From Gordionus sp. m RMFG-2023 (taxonomy: Eukaryota > Nematomorpha > Gordioida > Chordodea > Parachordodidae), in the NCBI RefSeq assembly GCF_954871325.1, contig NC_088776.1, forward strand, positions 7,633,985 through 7,697,984: 64,000 bases of DNA. The letters run 5' to 3'. How positions within the stretch are numbered: the stretch's first letter is position 1; every line of letters starts with the position of its first letter. The translations under genes were made by a program, and so were the position numbers. The notes beneath the pieces were generated by a model. That model ran no database searches, was not told where the DNA came from, and saw nothing but the letters and a program-made list of their open reading frames with translations. This document shows, in pieces, positions 1-12,065 of the stretch.

Positions 1-302
1 TTTTTCAAAATTATTATGGCTTTTTACTTTGCCTGGGAATTTTTTTTAATATTAAATATTAGGTATAAGTGATCAGTAATATTTAATAAATAATATTGGT
101 ATTATCAAATAAAAGCTTTAAATTTATTCTTACTCAAACAATAGTATTTATACTTAGTTTTAATGAATTGAACCCGGCCTGAAGGGGGCAGGAGGTAAAA
201 AGAATAAAAATTGGATATTATTTTCAAATAACAGGTAACATCTAGCATAAAAGTAAGAAAAAAATTCTCACTCCCCGTCATTTTTGACGGGCTATCTACT
301 AG
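1..302 (+). mobile_element. Helitron 3' end, truncated by window edge
   Basis: The last 30 bases show the classical Helitron 3' terminus: a hairpin with a CCCGTCA stem and TGACGGG return (about 274-291), then CTATCTACTAG ending at 302 and followed by T. A second copy with the same end lies at 2286. The 5' end lies outside the window. No Rep/helicase coding is visible, so it is a non-autonomous copy or the tail of a longer one. It ends inside the reverse-orientation DNA transposon that continues at 303. Confidence 0.65.
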
Positions 303-707
303 TATAAAATATTTTCGATTGCTGATATAAAAAAATTTCAGTCTAAAGAATTACAAGTTATAAAAAAGATTAATTAATTCATACATATGCCTCAATTGAA
401 AATGGTTTTTAAAAACCACATAATATAATATAATTCTTAGCAACTTACATTGACAAAAGGTCATGAACCTAATACAGTGGCGTCGCTAGGGGGGGGGCAC
501 ACAGGGGCTCGAGCCATCTGAAAAATTTGAATAGCCCCCTGAAGCAAAAAAATTTTTTTTTTAATGGCTCCTTAATATCCCCGCGAACTAGAAATAAATT
601 TTTTTGATTGCCCACTGAAAATGATTTCTTTTATAATTCCATTAAGTAATATTTAAATATAATTTTTAGAAATTAATAAGACTATTTAAATTTTTATTAA
701 ATGAATA

Positions 708-2286
708 TCTATATTATAATTTTCCGATGTCCTTACTACGTCATCGTGACGTCATGTCATCGCTACGTCATGTCATCGTTACGTCATGTCATCGTTACGT
801 CATGTCACATGTACGTTTTTATTTATTTTTTATTTGTTGATTTTATTTATTTATTTTATATAAACAGATGATCCTATAACTTAAATTTTCTATGCAACTG
901 TAGGAGGTCATATTAAAACCAAAAAGTAATACATTATTTACTATTGTTTATTTTATTTATTTATTTTATACAAACAGATCATCCTATAACTTAATTTTCT
1001 ATGCAACTATAGGAGTCCATATTAAAACCCAAAAGTAATACATTCTTTACTATTGTTGATTTTATTTATTTATTTTATACAAACAGATGATCCTATAACT
1101 TAAATTTTAACTGAGTTAATTCAATATATTTAATATCTCTAGGCTTGGGAAAATTTTTTCAAAATTATTATTGGTTGGACTGGGCTTAAAAAATATTTCT
1201 CAAAATTAATATTGGCTTGGTTTTCAAAAATTATTAGGGATTAAAATGGGCTTGAGAAAATCTTTTTAAATTATTAAGATGTTGGATGCTTGGAAATTTT
1301 TTCCAAATATTGTAGGCTTGAACCTATATTAGGATTTTTTAATGTTAAATGTTAGTCTTATGTTATTATTTTAATAAACTAATATATTTTAACTATAGAC
1401 TAATTGATAAATTAGAGATTTCCCCTTCATTAATTATAAATTTAATATTTCTGGGCTTGGTTTCAAAATTATTAGGGATTGAGGTGGCTTGAAAAAATCT
1501 TTTTAAATTATTAAGATCTTGGATGCTTGGATATTTTTTCCAGATATTGTAGGCTTTAACCTAGATTGGGATTTTTTATTGTTAAATGTTAGTCTTATGT
1601 AAATATTTTTTAAAATATATATAACTCAAAGAATAGTTTTCAGTAACAAATGTAGACTGATTATGCTATGCCGACAACATATGTATCCCAACTAAAGATA
1701 TCACTAACATTCATTATTTTAACAACAGTCTCAAATAATATGGGAAAAATCAAAATTTGAAAAATAATAAAATTCTCTTTTCCTTTCTTTCTCTTTTAAT
1801 TTCTTTTATTATCTTCCCCTTTCTCATCATTTCCCTTTCCTATCTTCACTTTTTAATTTTCTTTTTCTTTACCTTCTTTTCCCTTTTAATTTCCGTATTT
1901 TCTTTCCATTTAATTTCTCTTATTTCCCTACCTCAGGCTACACAATACAGCCGAAAGCTGGGCTTATCAAAAAATAAATATCATTCAATTCTTAATTCAA
2001 CTCATATTCAAGCATAAAAATTTAACTATCTCCGAGGCGGGAAAAAATTTTCAAAATTATAATGGGTAGAACTGGGCTTGGAACCTCAAAATTATTATTA
2101 GCTTGCACCTGACTTGGGAATATCTTTTACAAATTATTAAGGGTTGTGCTGGGCTTGATAAACTTTTTTAAAATTATAGGATCTTTGGATGCTTCCTAAT
2201 ATTGTGAGCTTGAACCTGGCATGACATCTATCGTAAAAAATGAATAAAAATCTCATTCCCATCATTTTTGACAGGCTTTCTACTAG
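708..2286 (+). mobile_element. Non-autonomous Helitron inside copy A
   Basis: The 5' end begins TCTATATTATAA (TC at 708) after an A, and the 3' end is a hairpin (CCCATCA stem, TGACAGG return) followed by CTTTCTACTAG ending at 2286, with a T next. Insertion between A and T without target duplication is the Helitron rule. The sequence is absent from the matching place in copy B. Inside are a 17-base tandem repeat rich in ACGTCATGTCATCG (about 733-807), three direct repeats of about 109 bases (about 835-1110), and many degenerate copies of a GGCTTGG plus AAAATTATTA motif. No helicase coding is seen. The 86-codon open frame at 1757-2017 is low complexity and not credited. Confidence 0.7.
733..807 (+). 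repeat. 17-bp tandem repeat with ACGTCA cores
   Basis: About four head-to-tail units of ACGTCATGTCATCGTT type lie just inside the 5' end of the Helitron. The first unit includes a perfect palindromic TGACGTCA, the CREB/ATF binding consensus. Whether any factor binds is unknown. Confidence 0.6.
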
Positions 2287-3216
2287 TTATTTTAATTATT
2301 AGATTAAATATATATATATTATATTTTTACTATGTCAGCTTGCAATCAAATTCTGTATTAAAAATATGATATCAATAACTCATTAAATATTAATTTAGCT
2401 TTTACAGTTGTAGTTTAATTGACTTTTATTATTTAAATTATTTAACCCTAATTAAATAAATATAATCACATATTATTTGAAAATTAACAAATTTAATATT
2501 GTAATTAGCCGAGTTCAAAATTACTAATCAACTGGATATTTATTTTGAAATTTTATTATCATACTTTAATATTTTCAAGGTTCAAATAAATATAAGAGAT
2601 TTCTTTATAAAAAGTAAGTAAACATATAGTTTATAATCCTCTAATATACAGTTGTTTATAAAATATTAGATATAATGCCACTTTTATAGACGTATTTGAC
2701 AGTTATCTAATATATTACAGTTTATATTATAATAAATTTTACTAATAAATGGTTTTGATAATAAATATAATAACAAATTGTATTCCAGTATTTAACGCCA
2801 TCTATTTAGTTATAAATAATTTTATAAATTAAACATTTTATTATTCATCCTGCAATAGATGTAATAAATTTGATGTCTTTTCTTCTCTTTTTTTACGTGT
2901 TTTAGTAAAGCTATTTTCTTTTTCGAAAAACAGTCTTGAGTTAAATAATAATACAATATATTTTTGATATTATTACAAACTACTACCAAGGTTATGCGAC
3001 AATATATAAAATCTTAATTGTTTCATCATAACATTCTGGTTCTTATTTTATAGTTAGAAAATACTTCATTTCTAATATGGCATTGCCGTGTAAATAACTC
3101 CAGGCTTCAATATATTTGCATAATTATTTCTTAGAAAGATTTTTAGTGTTTTTATTTTATCAATTTATACAACATAAAAAATTATAATATTAGTTTATAT
3201 CGTGAGTGTCATGGCT

Positions 3217-5505
3217 GTCAAAAAAAAATCAGCAAAGTTGGTAGAAAATGCTAACAATATAAAGCAAAAAAAACTAAACTGGCCAAGATCCAAAATAAAA
3301 AACAAATATAACTTACTGAAAATCCACAATCTAAATAACCCGAAACGTCAATAATACTAAACTTGTAGACTATTAAATTGTCACTTTTTATTTTAGACAA
3401 AATATAATGATGATAAAAATGGTTTTACAACTTTTAATAAAAAAATTTAACATCAAAAAATGGTTTATAAAATTTAATATCAAAAAAAAAAACTAATGAT
3501 CAAGAAAATGGTTTTTGCAGTTTTCATATAAAAAAATTACATATAAAAGTCACTTTTTTATCAAAAACGATAAAAAAAAACTTATTTTAAATGAATGACA
3601 TTTTAAATGTATTAAAAAAATAGTACAATTTATGACATTGCCACCCCTTTATGGGCCAATGGCATGTACATTTAAAAAAAAATGTATATGTATATATATT
3701 TTTGTTGAAAAAAATGGTGGATATATAACGGTGTTGCATGATCAATTAAATTGCTATAACAGATTAGTAAAATTTTATAAAGTCCTTCGATTTTATTTGA
3801 TTAATTCAATAATATCATGATTACCTTAAATATTTCAAAAAAATAGCTAATTTCAATGTGAAAGAACCATTGTGATAGTGGATATAACTATGGGAAACAC
3901 CAAATCAGAAAGAAACAATAGATATTTCCTAAAGCATCCAATTTCAGAATCGTCATTAATATTATTTAACATTAAGTTTTGTCGGTGATAATAAAATCTA
4001 TGTCAAATCATCTGCTTCGTTTTCCACTTCGATTTTTTTTTCGTCTGCGATATCCATTCGTAATAAAGAATGATCATTGCCTAAATTCATCATTGATAGT
4101 ACTGTGGTATTCCTTCGTGGAGTTTTGGAATAATGATTGACGTTATTATTATGAGGCGAATGTTTCAAAAAGCCTGTTTCTGACAAGATGTGAAAAGCGG
4201 CGACGTAGAGAAATGTACCCCACTGAATAACATGGCCATAGCGTAAAGGGATTGGATCTCTATTTGTCTACATTGACGTCATACATCGTAATCGGGTGGT
4301 TGTCATTGCTCCGAAAGTTGAGTAAACGATAATTCATGAGCATTGGCTTGATAATCAACTTGATACGAGTCTGATAATTTGGAATACGTTTCACATGTGA
4401 TTTTGGCAATTTATTTATATTATTATTATTTATAATAATTAATTTTTTTTAAAAAAAAATCATTAAAATACAAGTGAAATACAAACACAAAAAAATAAAA
4501 GAAAATAAATTAGCATAAGTTACCAAAAAAAAATACATGATATTTAGGCCACAAAAAAATATTTTATCTACAACTAACCCAATCATGCGAATCCCCAGGT
4601 CAGTATTATTCATTCCTTAACATTAATTACAACATTAGAGGCAACTTCCAATAATAATAAGTTAGGGGAAAAAAAAATATACAACAGAAGGGCTGGGAGA
4701 AAAAAAATATTTAACAAAAAAATTTTTTACCAAATGTTTAAGATTCTCTTTTCAATATACATTATGAAGTACCATGATAAAAAGCCATTTACTAAATTGA
4801 TATTGTATTTTCTTTCCAACAAATATATACTTTTATGTCTGGCTACAACATAAAACCAGATAAAAAAAATAACAACTGGCAGACACTGCCGATTGAAAAA
4901 ATAAATTTTTATCAATGTGAATAATCAAACATAACACGACCAAAAAAAAACTTTTCGACTAACACTGAGAACAAAAACTATTTTAATACCCTGAAAAACC
5001 TTTCTATTCATTCAAGAAAAGATAAAAACAAAACTTTTCTATTCATTTAAAAAAATGACTTATTGTCCCTATCATCTGGTAGTCAAAGAACATTCCTTAA
5101 CGAACAAAAAGAAAAATCTTTCCAATATCATTAAAATGGTTAAAAACTTTTTAATAAACCCGTCTGAATTGAACTATAAATTGGTTCAAAACTGACCATA
5201 AAAACTTGTATATATTGAACAATATTAAAAATATGATCCAATATACTGAACCCTGACACGATATAAACCGTTTAATTAGTACTTTTAAGATTCATTCTTA
5301 AAAATAATCGAGTATATCTTCTCATAATATTTACCCCATCTTATTTTACATCCACTTGATAATTATTAAGACATCCTAACTTGTCTTCGAAAATTATTTC
5401 ATATTTCTTCATTAAAAGCGATATATCTTCAAGCATTTTATGTAACATTACTATCAAATGATTGACATTTTAAATATATTAAAAAAAATAGTACAATTTA
5501 TGACA
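3217..5505. mobile_element. 2.3 kb insert in copy A, absent from copy B
   Basis: Copy B continues directly from the sequence before 3216 to the sequence after 5506, so this block is an insertion in copy A or a loss from B. ATGGCT sits at both edges (3211-3216 and 5506-5511), which could be a 6-base target duplication. A stretch of about 55 bases ending in GTACAATTTATGACA is present twice, near 3594-3645 and at the right edge 5457-5505. Its family is unknown. It encloses the gene-like fragment at 3998-4400. Confidence 0.45.
3998..4400 (-). pseudogene. Gene-like fragment, possible captured exon(s)
   Basis: The segment is clearly less AT-rich than its surroundings. On the minus strand an open stretch from about 4270 to 3998 reads TNRDPIPLRYGHVIQWG, then FLYVAAFHILSETGF, and ends EVENEADDLT before a stop. 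It begins just after a CAATGTAG that could serve as a splice acceptor. Further upstream (about 4400-4270) another frame is open and includes KLIIKPMLMNYRLLNFRSN, ending at a stop that overlaps that AG, so the two pieces are not in one continuous frame. I do not recognise the protein. It could be exons captured by the transposon, a decayed transposon protein, or chance. Expression is not implied. Confidence 0.3.
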
Positions 5506-7660
5506 ATGGCTATTACTGCAAATTAACCAGCATCTATTATTTGTGTTGCTATGTAATTGAAGATTATTAGAGCGTATAATTGCATATTTTAGGTAAACAA
5601 TAATGGTCAACTGTGTAGTCGTTTATATATCATTTATAATGGAAGATAATCTTTTAGAAATTTAATATCTCACAATAATTTTCTCGATTACTTATCTAGC
5701 TTCCATCATGTCATCTAAGAGGAAGCTCTAACCACCATATAGTTTTATGATTTGGATTGGTCGTTTATACTCTCTCCTTCAAAAATTTTTGATTTGGTTT
5801 AGGCCTATAAATTTTTCCTTATTAGTCTATTCTATAAGACATTGTCTAAAATGGTTACAGAGAATTATACTAGTTTGATAACTTTTTGACAATATAAGTT
5901 GATAAGAATTATATTATTGCATTATGTGATTTTTTATATGCCAGTTTATTTTGTATGCATAATATAATATATGACAAAATATGAAAATCAGAATTCAGAT
6001 TTAACAAATTTTAAAGAAGTATAATATATTTATATAAAACCCGGCCGAAAGCTTGGGCAAAAGCGGACCGAAGGTCCGCCATTTGGAGGGTATGAGGGGC
6101 TTCTCCCCCCATAAAATTTTTTTAGTTAAGCCCCCTGAGATGGTGAAGGCTAGCGACGCCCCTGACCTAATATAACTCTCTGTTACCATTTTAGACAATG
6201 TTTTATAGAATGGGCTAATAAGGAAAAATTTATAGATCTAACCAAATCAACAATTCTCGGAGAAGAGAATATAAACGACCAATCCAAATCATGAAACTAT
6301 AAGGTGGTTAGAGCTTCCTTTTAGATGACATGATACAAACTAGAGAAGTAATCGAATAGAGAGAATTATTGTGAGATATTGAATTTCTATAAGATTATCT
6401 TCAATTTTTAATAATGTATAAACGATACACAATTGACCAATCTAAAATATGCAATAATATACACTCAGTGCTGTAGTAATAATCTTAACTTACATATTCA
6501 TATAAATAATAGATGCTGGTTAATAAGCCGTCATAGCCATGACACTCATGATGTTAACTCACATCAGAATTTATTACGTTTGATAAATTGATAAAATACA
6601 CTAAAAATCTTAAGAAGAAATTATGCAAAAGCCTTAAGTTATTTATACGGCAAGGATATCATATTAGAAATGAAACATTTTGTAACTAAAAAATAAGAAC
6701 CAAAGTGACATGATGAAAGTAAATAAGATTTTATATATTTGTAGGCCTCTAGTTGGTGTATTATATCTTAAAATAATAGTAGTTTATAATAATATCAAAA
6801 TATATTCGTATTATAAATTTAACTCAAAACTGTTTTTAAAATAAGAAAAAAAATATCTTTCCTAAAAACACATAAAAAAGAAAAAGATATCTAATTTATC
6901 ATATTTATTGATAGATGAATAATAAGATGTTTAATTTTTATAATATTTTTAAATAAATATGGCGTTAAAGAATTGAATACATATTGTTACTTATATTTAT
7001 TATCAAAAGCAAAATTTATTAAAATATTAACTTATATTGTATAATACGTCTGTTAAAGTGGCATTTTACATAACTTTTATAACTAATTTTATATAATAGA
7101 GGATTATAACCTATATGTCTATTTACTTTTTATAAAGAAATCTCTTATACTTATTTGAACCTTTAAAATATTTTTAGGAAGAGGCATGTTAATTAAATTT
7201 AAAAATGAATAATATATTTGATTAGTGATTTTGAACTCGGATTATATTTGTTATTTTTCAATTAATATATGATTATATTTATTTTATTAGGGTTATATAA
7301 TAATTTAAATAATAAAAGTCAATTAAGCTTCAACTGTTAAAGCTAAATTAATATTTAGTGAGTGATATTGATATTCTATTTTTAACATAGAATTTGATTG
7401 CAAGCTGACATAGTGAAAATATAATTTATATGTATTAATCTAATCAAATATTTTAATAAAAATTTAGATATTCTTATTAAATTCTAAATAATAAAATTAA
7501 ATCTATGTATTACTTAATAGAATTATAAAAGAAATCATTCAGGGGGTAATCATTTATTTTTAGTTCAAAAAGATATTAAGGAGCCATTAAAAAAAATTTT
7601 TTTGCTTCAGGGGGGTATTCAAATTTTTCAGGGAGCTTTAGCCCCTCTCCCTAGTGACGC

Positions 7661-8559
7661 CACTGATACCCGAGAACTACAATATAATTTATTTACTTTA
7701 AGGGTGCGTAGTGGCTGATTTAAAATTTAAAATTTTTTTAATGTAAGAAGCCTTAATGATTTATATTAAAAATACTAATAAATAAACAAAAATGGATTTG
7801 ATAATGAAAAAACGTATTTGGGAAAAGTAAATTTATGTAAATAGTAAATAAAAATGGTTAAAAGTAAATTAAGTATGTTCTAAAATAGAACATTTTTTAG
7901 AAATTAGAATAATTTGTAAAAGAAAAGTATGGTGGTAAAAATAAATAGAGTTTAAATAAAATAATTTAAAAAAAATATTATTAAGAAAGAATAAGCAAGG
8001 TTAATTGAATAAAAAATATAAAGTAAGGAATAGTAGTTATAATTAAATTTAAGAATTAATAAAAGCAAGTGATTATAAATATTTTTTAAAAAATTGATGT
8101 ATCAAAATAATATTAATATGTAGTTAGTTTAATATGAGGAAAATTTAAGAATATTTATAAAAAGAAATAAGATAATATTTTTAATTGAAGGATGAATTTG
8201 AAAGAAACAGAGTAAAGTGAATAGTAGAATTATAATAATAAAAGGAGATATAAATTTAGTAATCTTATCTATTTTAAATCTATAGAATTACCACATCAAT
8301 AATATAGAATGAAATAAGAATATATAGTAGTTTTTATCTCATCTTAATCAATTATCACTTTCCACATTAATCTATTAATGTAATCACGTTAATTTTTAAT
8401 TCATTAAAAGAACCTAGAAATAAACATATGATTAAATATAATTTAAATACCAGTACAAATACAGTACAATCACTTATAATACTAGATCTTCATATCCAAC
8501 ATGAAGATAATCCTCCAGAAAAACCGAACCGTTTTTAAACATTTTCAATAAGCATTCCA
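7661..8559. other. AT-rich spacer, nothing recognised
   Basis: No open frame over 60 codons, no clear inverted ends and no tandem array. It separates the transposon stack from the Gypsy-type fossil. Confidence 0.5.
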
Positions 8560-9002
8560 CTAGTGAAATTAATTTTATTCTAAATTATTCATATTGTGTA
8601 TTTTTCCTTCCGAAGTTGTTAATATCAATCTCAACAATCTGGTTCCTTATTATTTTTACCTGCTCTATGTTTCATTATAAAATCATAGGCTTTATTACAA
8701 TGTTCCATTTCTATAGCCTAATGGGCATTGAAGTGTTATTTTTAAGCCCTTTGGTGAAAGAGTAGACCAACGGCTTTTATTCAGTAAAAATTGTAAAATT
8801 TGTTCCAATTAAATATTATTGAAATTTTTTCATGGCGAAAACAATTGCTAAACGCCTCGTGGTTCACTATTGGTGTTCTGATTTAAATAAAGCTCTTGAT
8901 ACGAAGGTTATGGGCTTTTCTTTTTTATCACCTGCTATGTGGAATAGAATGGCTCCTAATCCTCTTTATGAAGCGTCGGCGGCTATTCCAATTAGTAATT
9001 CG

Positions 9003-10089
9003 TAGTGCTGTAAACATTTTTTAAAAAATCGAACGCGTTCGCGTTTAACGTTCATTGACAAAAATCGAACGCGTTCACGTTCACGTTCAAATTCAAAAAA
9101 AGGAATGCGTTCAAAATTTTATGATAAATTTTTTTTTAAATTTAATTTAATATAAATAAATGCCTTATATTTTTCAACACAATATATTAGCCATGATAAA
9201 AAATAATAGTTTTATTTTGATAATATAATTATAAATACAATATAATAGAGCGATAAAAAAATAAATTTATAAAAAAAATTTCTTATTAATTTTTAATAAT
9301 AATTGCTTTTCAAAATTTTCATCTGATAGGCATGAACGCTTGTCAGTTAATACAGCGTTAGCTATAATAAAAACTCGCTCAACAAGGGCAGATGAAGGGA
9401 TTGCGGTGTTATACTTGATAAACAATTCTTTTAAAAGTGGGAATTTATTAAAAACATTTAATGTTTTATCCATTGTTTCAAAAAATTGAACTATGTTATC
9501 ATCCTCCAATCTGCCCTCTTCTTCCTCGTCAAAAAAAAGGATATCTCGGAATTGATTTTAAAACAGTGAAATATTTTTGATATTTGGGCCATGGTAATTC
9601 TAATTCATCTAATATTGAATTTTGATTTTCAGAATCTGATGATGAAATATTTATATCCATGCAAATGCTAATCTATTAAATTAAAATATAAAATATTCAA
9701 ATTAATAAACTTTAATCTTATCTTCTCTAGCAGTAGCACTATGGTACGTTAATTGCAATATGAAAAAGGAAAAAGTAAAAACAGGTGATTAAAAAATATA
9801 AGACTTTTTTGATAAAAAATTGGATTAAATATTAATTTTTCAAATAAATAAAAATATAAGACTTTTTTGTTAAAAAATGAGGATTAATATTAATTTTTCA
9901 AATAAATAAAAATAAAAAGTGTTTTTAAAATTGAACGAACGTAAAATTGAACGCGTTCATCAAAGAAAAGGAACGCGTTCACGTTCAAAGTTCGTCAAAA
10001 AAAGGAACACGCCGTTCATCACCTTTTTTCAAAATAACGAACTTCGTTCACGAACGCGTTCATTTTGAACGCGTTCGTTTACAACATTA
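9003..10089 (-). mobile_element. hAT transposon with 8-bp target duplication
   Basis: GTAATTCG lies directly on both sides (8995-9002 and 10090-10097). The ends are TAGTGCTGTAAAC on the left and, on the minus strand from the right, TAATGTTGTAAAC. Subterminal regions are packed with GAACGCG/CGCGTTC motifs in both orientations. The 1087-base element interrupts the RNase H-like part of the Gypsy-type fossil and is therefore younger than it. It retains only the C-terminal piece of a transposase (9267-9509), so it is an internally deleted copy. Confidence 0.9.
9267..9509 (-). pseudogene. hAT transposase C-terminal dimerisation domain, fragment
   Basis: An 80-codon frame contains LFIKYNTAIPSSALVERVF followed by ANAVLTDKRSCLSDENFEKQ. 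This is the hATC dimerisation region that forms the C-terminus of hAT transposases, where the family usually reads KYNTxxPSSAxVERxFS. The catalytic DDE part and the BED-type zinc finger are missing, so no active enzyme can come from this copy. A related fragment at 13993-14184 reads LFIKYNTTIPLSAPVERIF, so two hAT copies of related families are present within 5 kb. Confidence 0.85.
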
Positions 10090-10822
10090 GTAATTCGGGA
10101 TTGAAAAAATTCAGCATAGGTTTGCTGGCTAATAAAAGTTTTTAATTGTTTGTTGAATTCTTGATGTTTTAAATCTCAATTCCATTTGTTAATTCATATG
10201 ATCCTTTTAAACATTATTTTATGTTCTCAATATGTATTTCATCAAACTTGTACCATCATCTCTTGAAATATAGCTGAAGACTTAAGTCAGAACAGCCATC
10301 CTGTCCTGTAATATCCCTTGTGTTTAGTTTCTCAGTTTTAACCACTGGTTTAATCAACAACTAATCTCCCAGTATTTTGTCACTGGTTTAATAACCTTTA
10401 GTTTAAACGTTTCTATAAATTTATTTATTTCGATATACTATTCTTTACCTTTTTTTTAGGATTGGCAATAATAATTTCACACTTGGTATAATAATCGTTC
10501 ATTTTTATTATAGATTAAAATAAAATAATAATTTAATCAAAAAAATGTAATAATGTCCATATTTCTTCTTTTTACAGGGTTCAAATTATAATATTGATAA
10601 AAAAAATAATATTGCCAAAAAAATAATATTGACAAAAAATATAATATTGATAAAAATGATAATATTGACAAAAAATTTAAAATGCAATAATTACAAAAAA
10701 GAAAAATAAACACGCCCCCATAAAAAAACATGAAAACAAAAAAAAAATTAACATTACGCGAGGGAAACAACACTATTACATATATATATTATTACATATG
10801 TTTCCCCTCCTTTTTTCTTTAT

Positions 10823-11479
10823 TTAGAAATATATATATATTTTTATATTAAAAAAAAAAATATAAGTACACTCAATAAAAATTCTATTACTGTTCTCTAA
10901 ACAATCCTCCAGCTCCTCAACCGATAGATCTACTATCGGCCATTCTTCCTGCAGTTCCACATCGTTATTAGAATTTAGAGCTGACTCCTGCGATGGTTCC
11001 ACCACCGCCACCGGTCGCTCAGTTTCCAGCGCCCCATTAGTTGCTTGTACATTTTCCGCCCCTGTTATTGCCGGTAACAGCGTCCGAACTGGCCAGCCCC
11101 CTCTACTCGTCGTAGCATCATTAACTCTTTCTTCTCCCGGTCTTGTAAAATTTTGTCTTCGGTAATTTATTCTCGCTCCAGCCTGGCGGGGCCGTCGGGG
11201 GCTTCGAGCCTTAAAATGGTCATTGGCTCCACACATATAACACAACCGCAATCTTCTTAATGGACGTATCGCCGAATGGCTGGGCTCGGGTAATTCAGAC
11301 CCGCGATCCTGTCCATTAATCATTTCCATACGTGTCATTTGTCTATTTCGTTGCATTTTTGGAATATGACGCGACCCGGGATATAAAATGTTTCCTTCTG
11401 TATCAACCCTTCCCCTAACCCGTATCGTGGTATTCTCCCAATACATACATTTGTGAATACCAGTCATTCTAAATATCAA
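10823..11479 (-). pseudogene. Gag-like zinc-knuckle frame in LTR-type fossil
   Basis: An open frame of 218 codons is markedly richer in G+C than its surroundings. Its middle holds a zinc-knuckle-like segment, LCYMCGANDHFKARSP, in a basic, proline- and arginine-rich context, and its C-terminal part is acidic. This fits the nucleocapsid region of a retroelement gag, or an ORF1 of another retroelement. It lies between the two direct repeats at 10333 and 12751. It is a fossil fragment; no protease or polymerase follows it. Confidence 0.55.
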
Positions 11480-12065
11480 ACAAAGGTATAATAAAAAAAA
11501 ATTGACAATGTACTTCCTTTTCTTTTTTCCTCAAAAATTTCTTTTAAATTTTTTTTTAAACTAAATTTTAAGGAGAATAATTTGTAATTTCTTTTTGTGA
11601 CTGAAATTTTTAATACTTGTTATTCTTTTATTCCTTCCAATAAAACTATTCGAAAACATGTTTATCTTGTTCCTCTCTCCAACTGTCACCACCCATCTAT
11701 TCTCCAACTAGATACAATCTTGTCCCAAACTTTTATCCATTTCAATGATTTATTAACTTTCCTACCATACCAATTTTTTTAAAAGCAACGTTTAGATAAT
11801 ATTATTAAACTGGATACCCACTATGCCTCTTCTTTTTTTTTTATATCATCATTTTTTTTCCATTTAAAGATTTATTATATGTAATATTCCAACACATATA
11901 TATATTTTTTATTTCCCAACGAGCGAGACAAATTTTATAAATTTTTTGGCATAAGGTATAACTCTACCAAGGAATTGCCGCTAATTTAATATATTTTTAT
12001 GTTTTATCTTCAATTTGTACATTTTTAAAATTGCTATCATAATTTTTTTCTCTCAAGTAAAAATT

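Larger units (their letters stand above)
475..6164 (+). mobile_element. Inner DNA transposon copy (copy A) with 8-bp target duplication
   Basis: The ends are inverted: CAGTGGCGTCGCTAG at 475 and, read on the minus strand from 6164, CAGGGGCGTCGCTAG. The 8 bases ACCTAATA directly precede 475 (467-474) and directly follow 6164 (6165-6172), an exact target-site duplication. The flanks joined across the element are continuous with copy B. Copy A carries a Helitron (708-2286) and a 2.3 kb insert (3217-5505) that copy B lacks. Without those it is about 1.8 kb and has no long open frame, so it is non-autonomous. hAT-like by duplication length only. Confidence 0.75.
303..7660 (-). mobile_element. Outer DNA transposon copy (copy B), split by a copy of its own family
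   Basis: Two pieces, about 303-474 and 6165-7660, form one reverse-orientation element once copy A (475-6164) is removed. The terminal sequence at 7645-7660 reads, on the minus strand, CAGTGGCGTCACTAGGG. The minus-strand sequence from 7660 back to 6540 matches the plus strand of copy A at 475-707 and 2287-3216. 6175-6540 matches the reverse complement of 5512-5870. The left piece around 405-474 matches the reverse complement of about 5880-5950, so the match runs through the insertion point. The far end is cut by the Helitron ending at 302. No transposase was found. The family is not settled: 8-base target duplications fit hAT-like elements. Confidence 0.7.

Noticed and set aside
1757-2017. 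86-codon Phe/Ser/Leu-rich frame
   Set aside because: Pyrimidine-rich low complexity inside a non-autonomous Helitron, with no domain.
475-7660. Single giant foldback transposon with 2 kb inverted arms
   Set aside because: The ACCTAATA duplication at 467 and 6165 and the continuity of the flanks show two overlapping insertions of one family.
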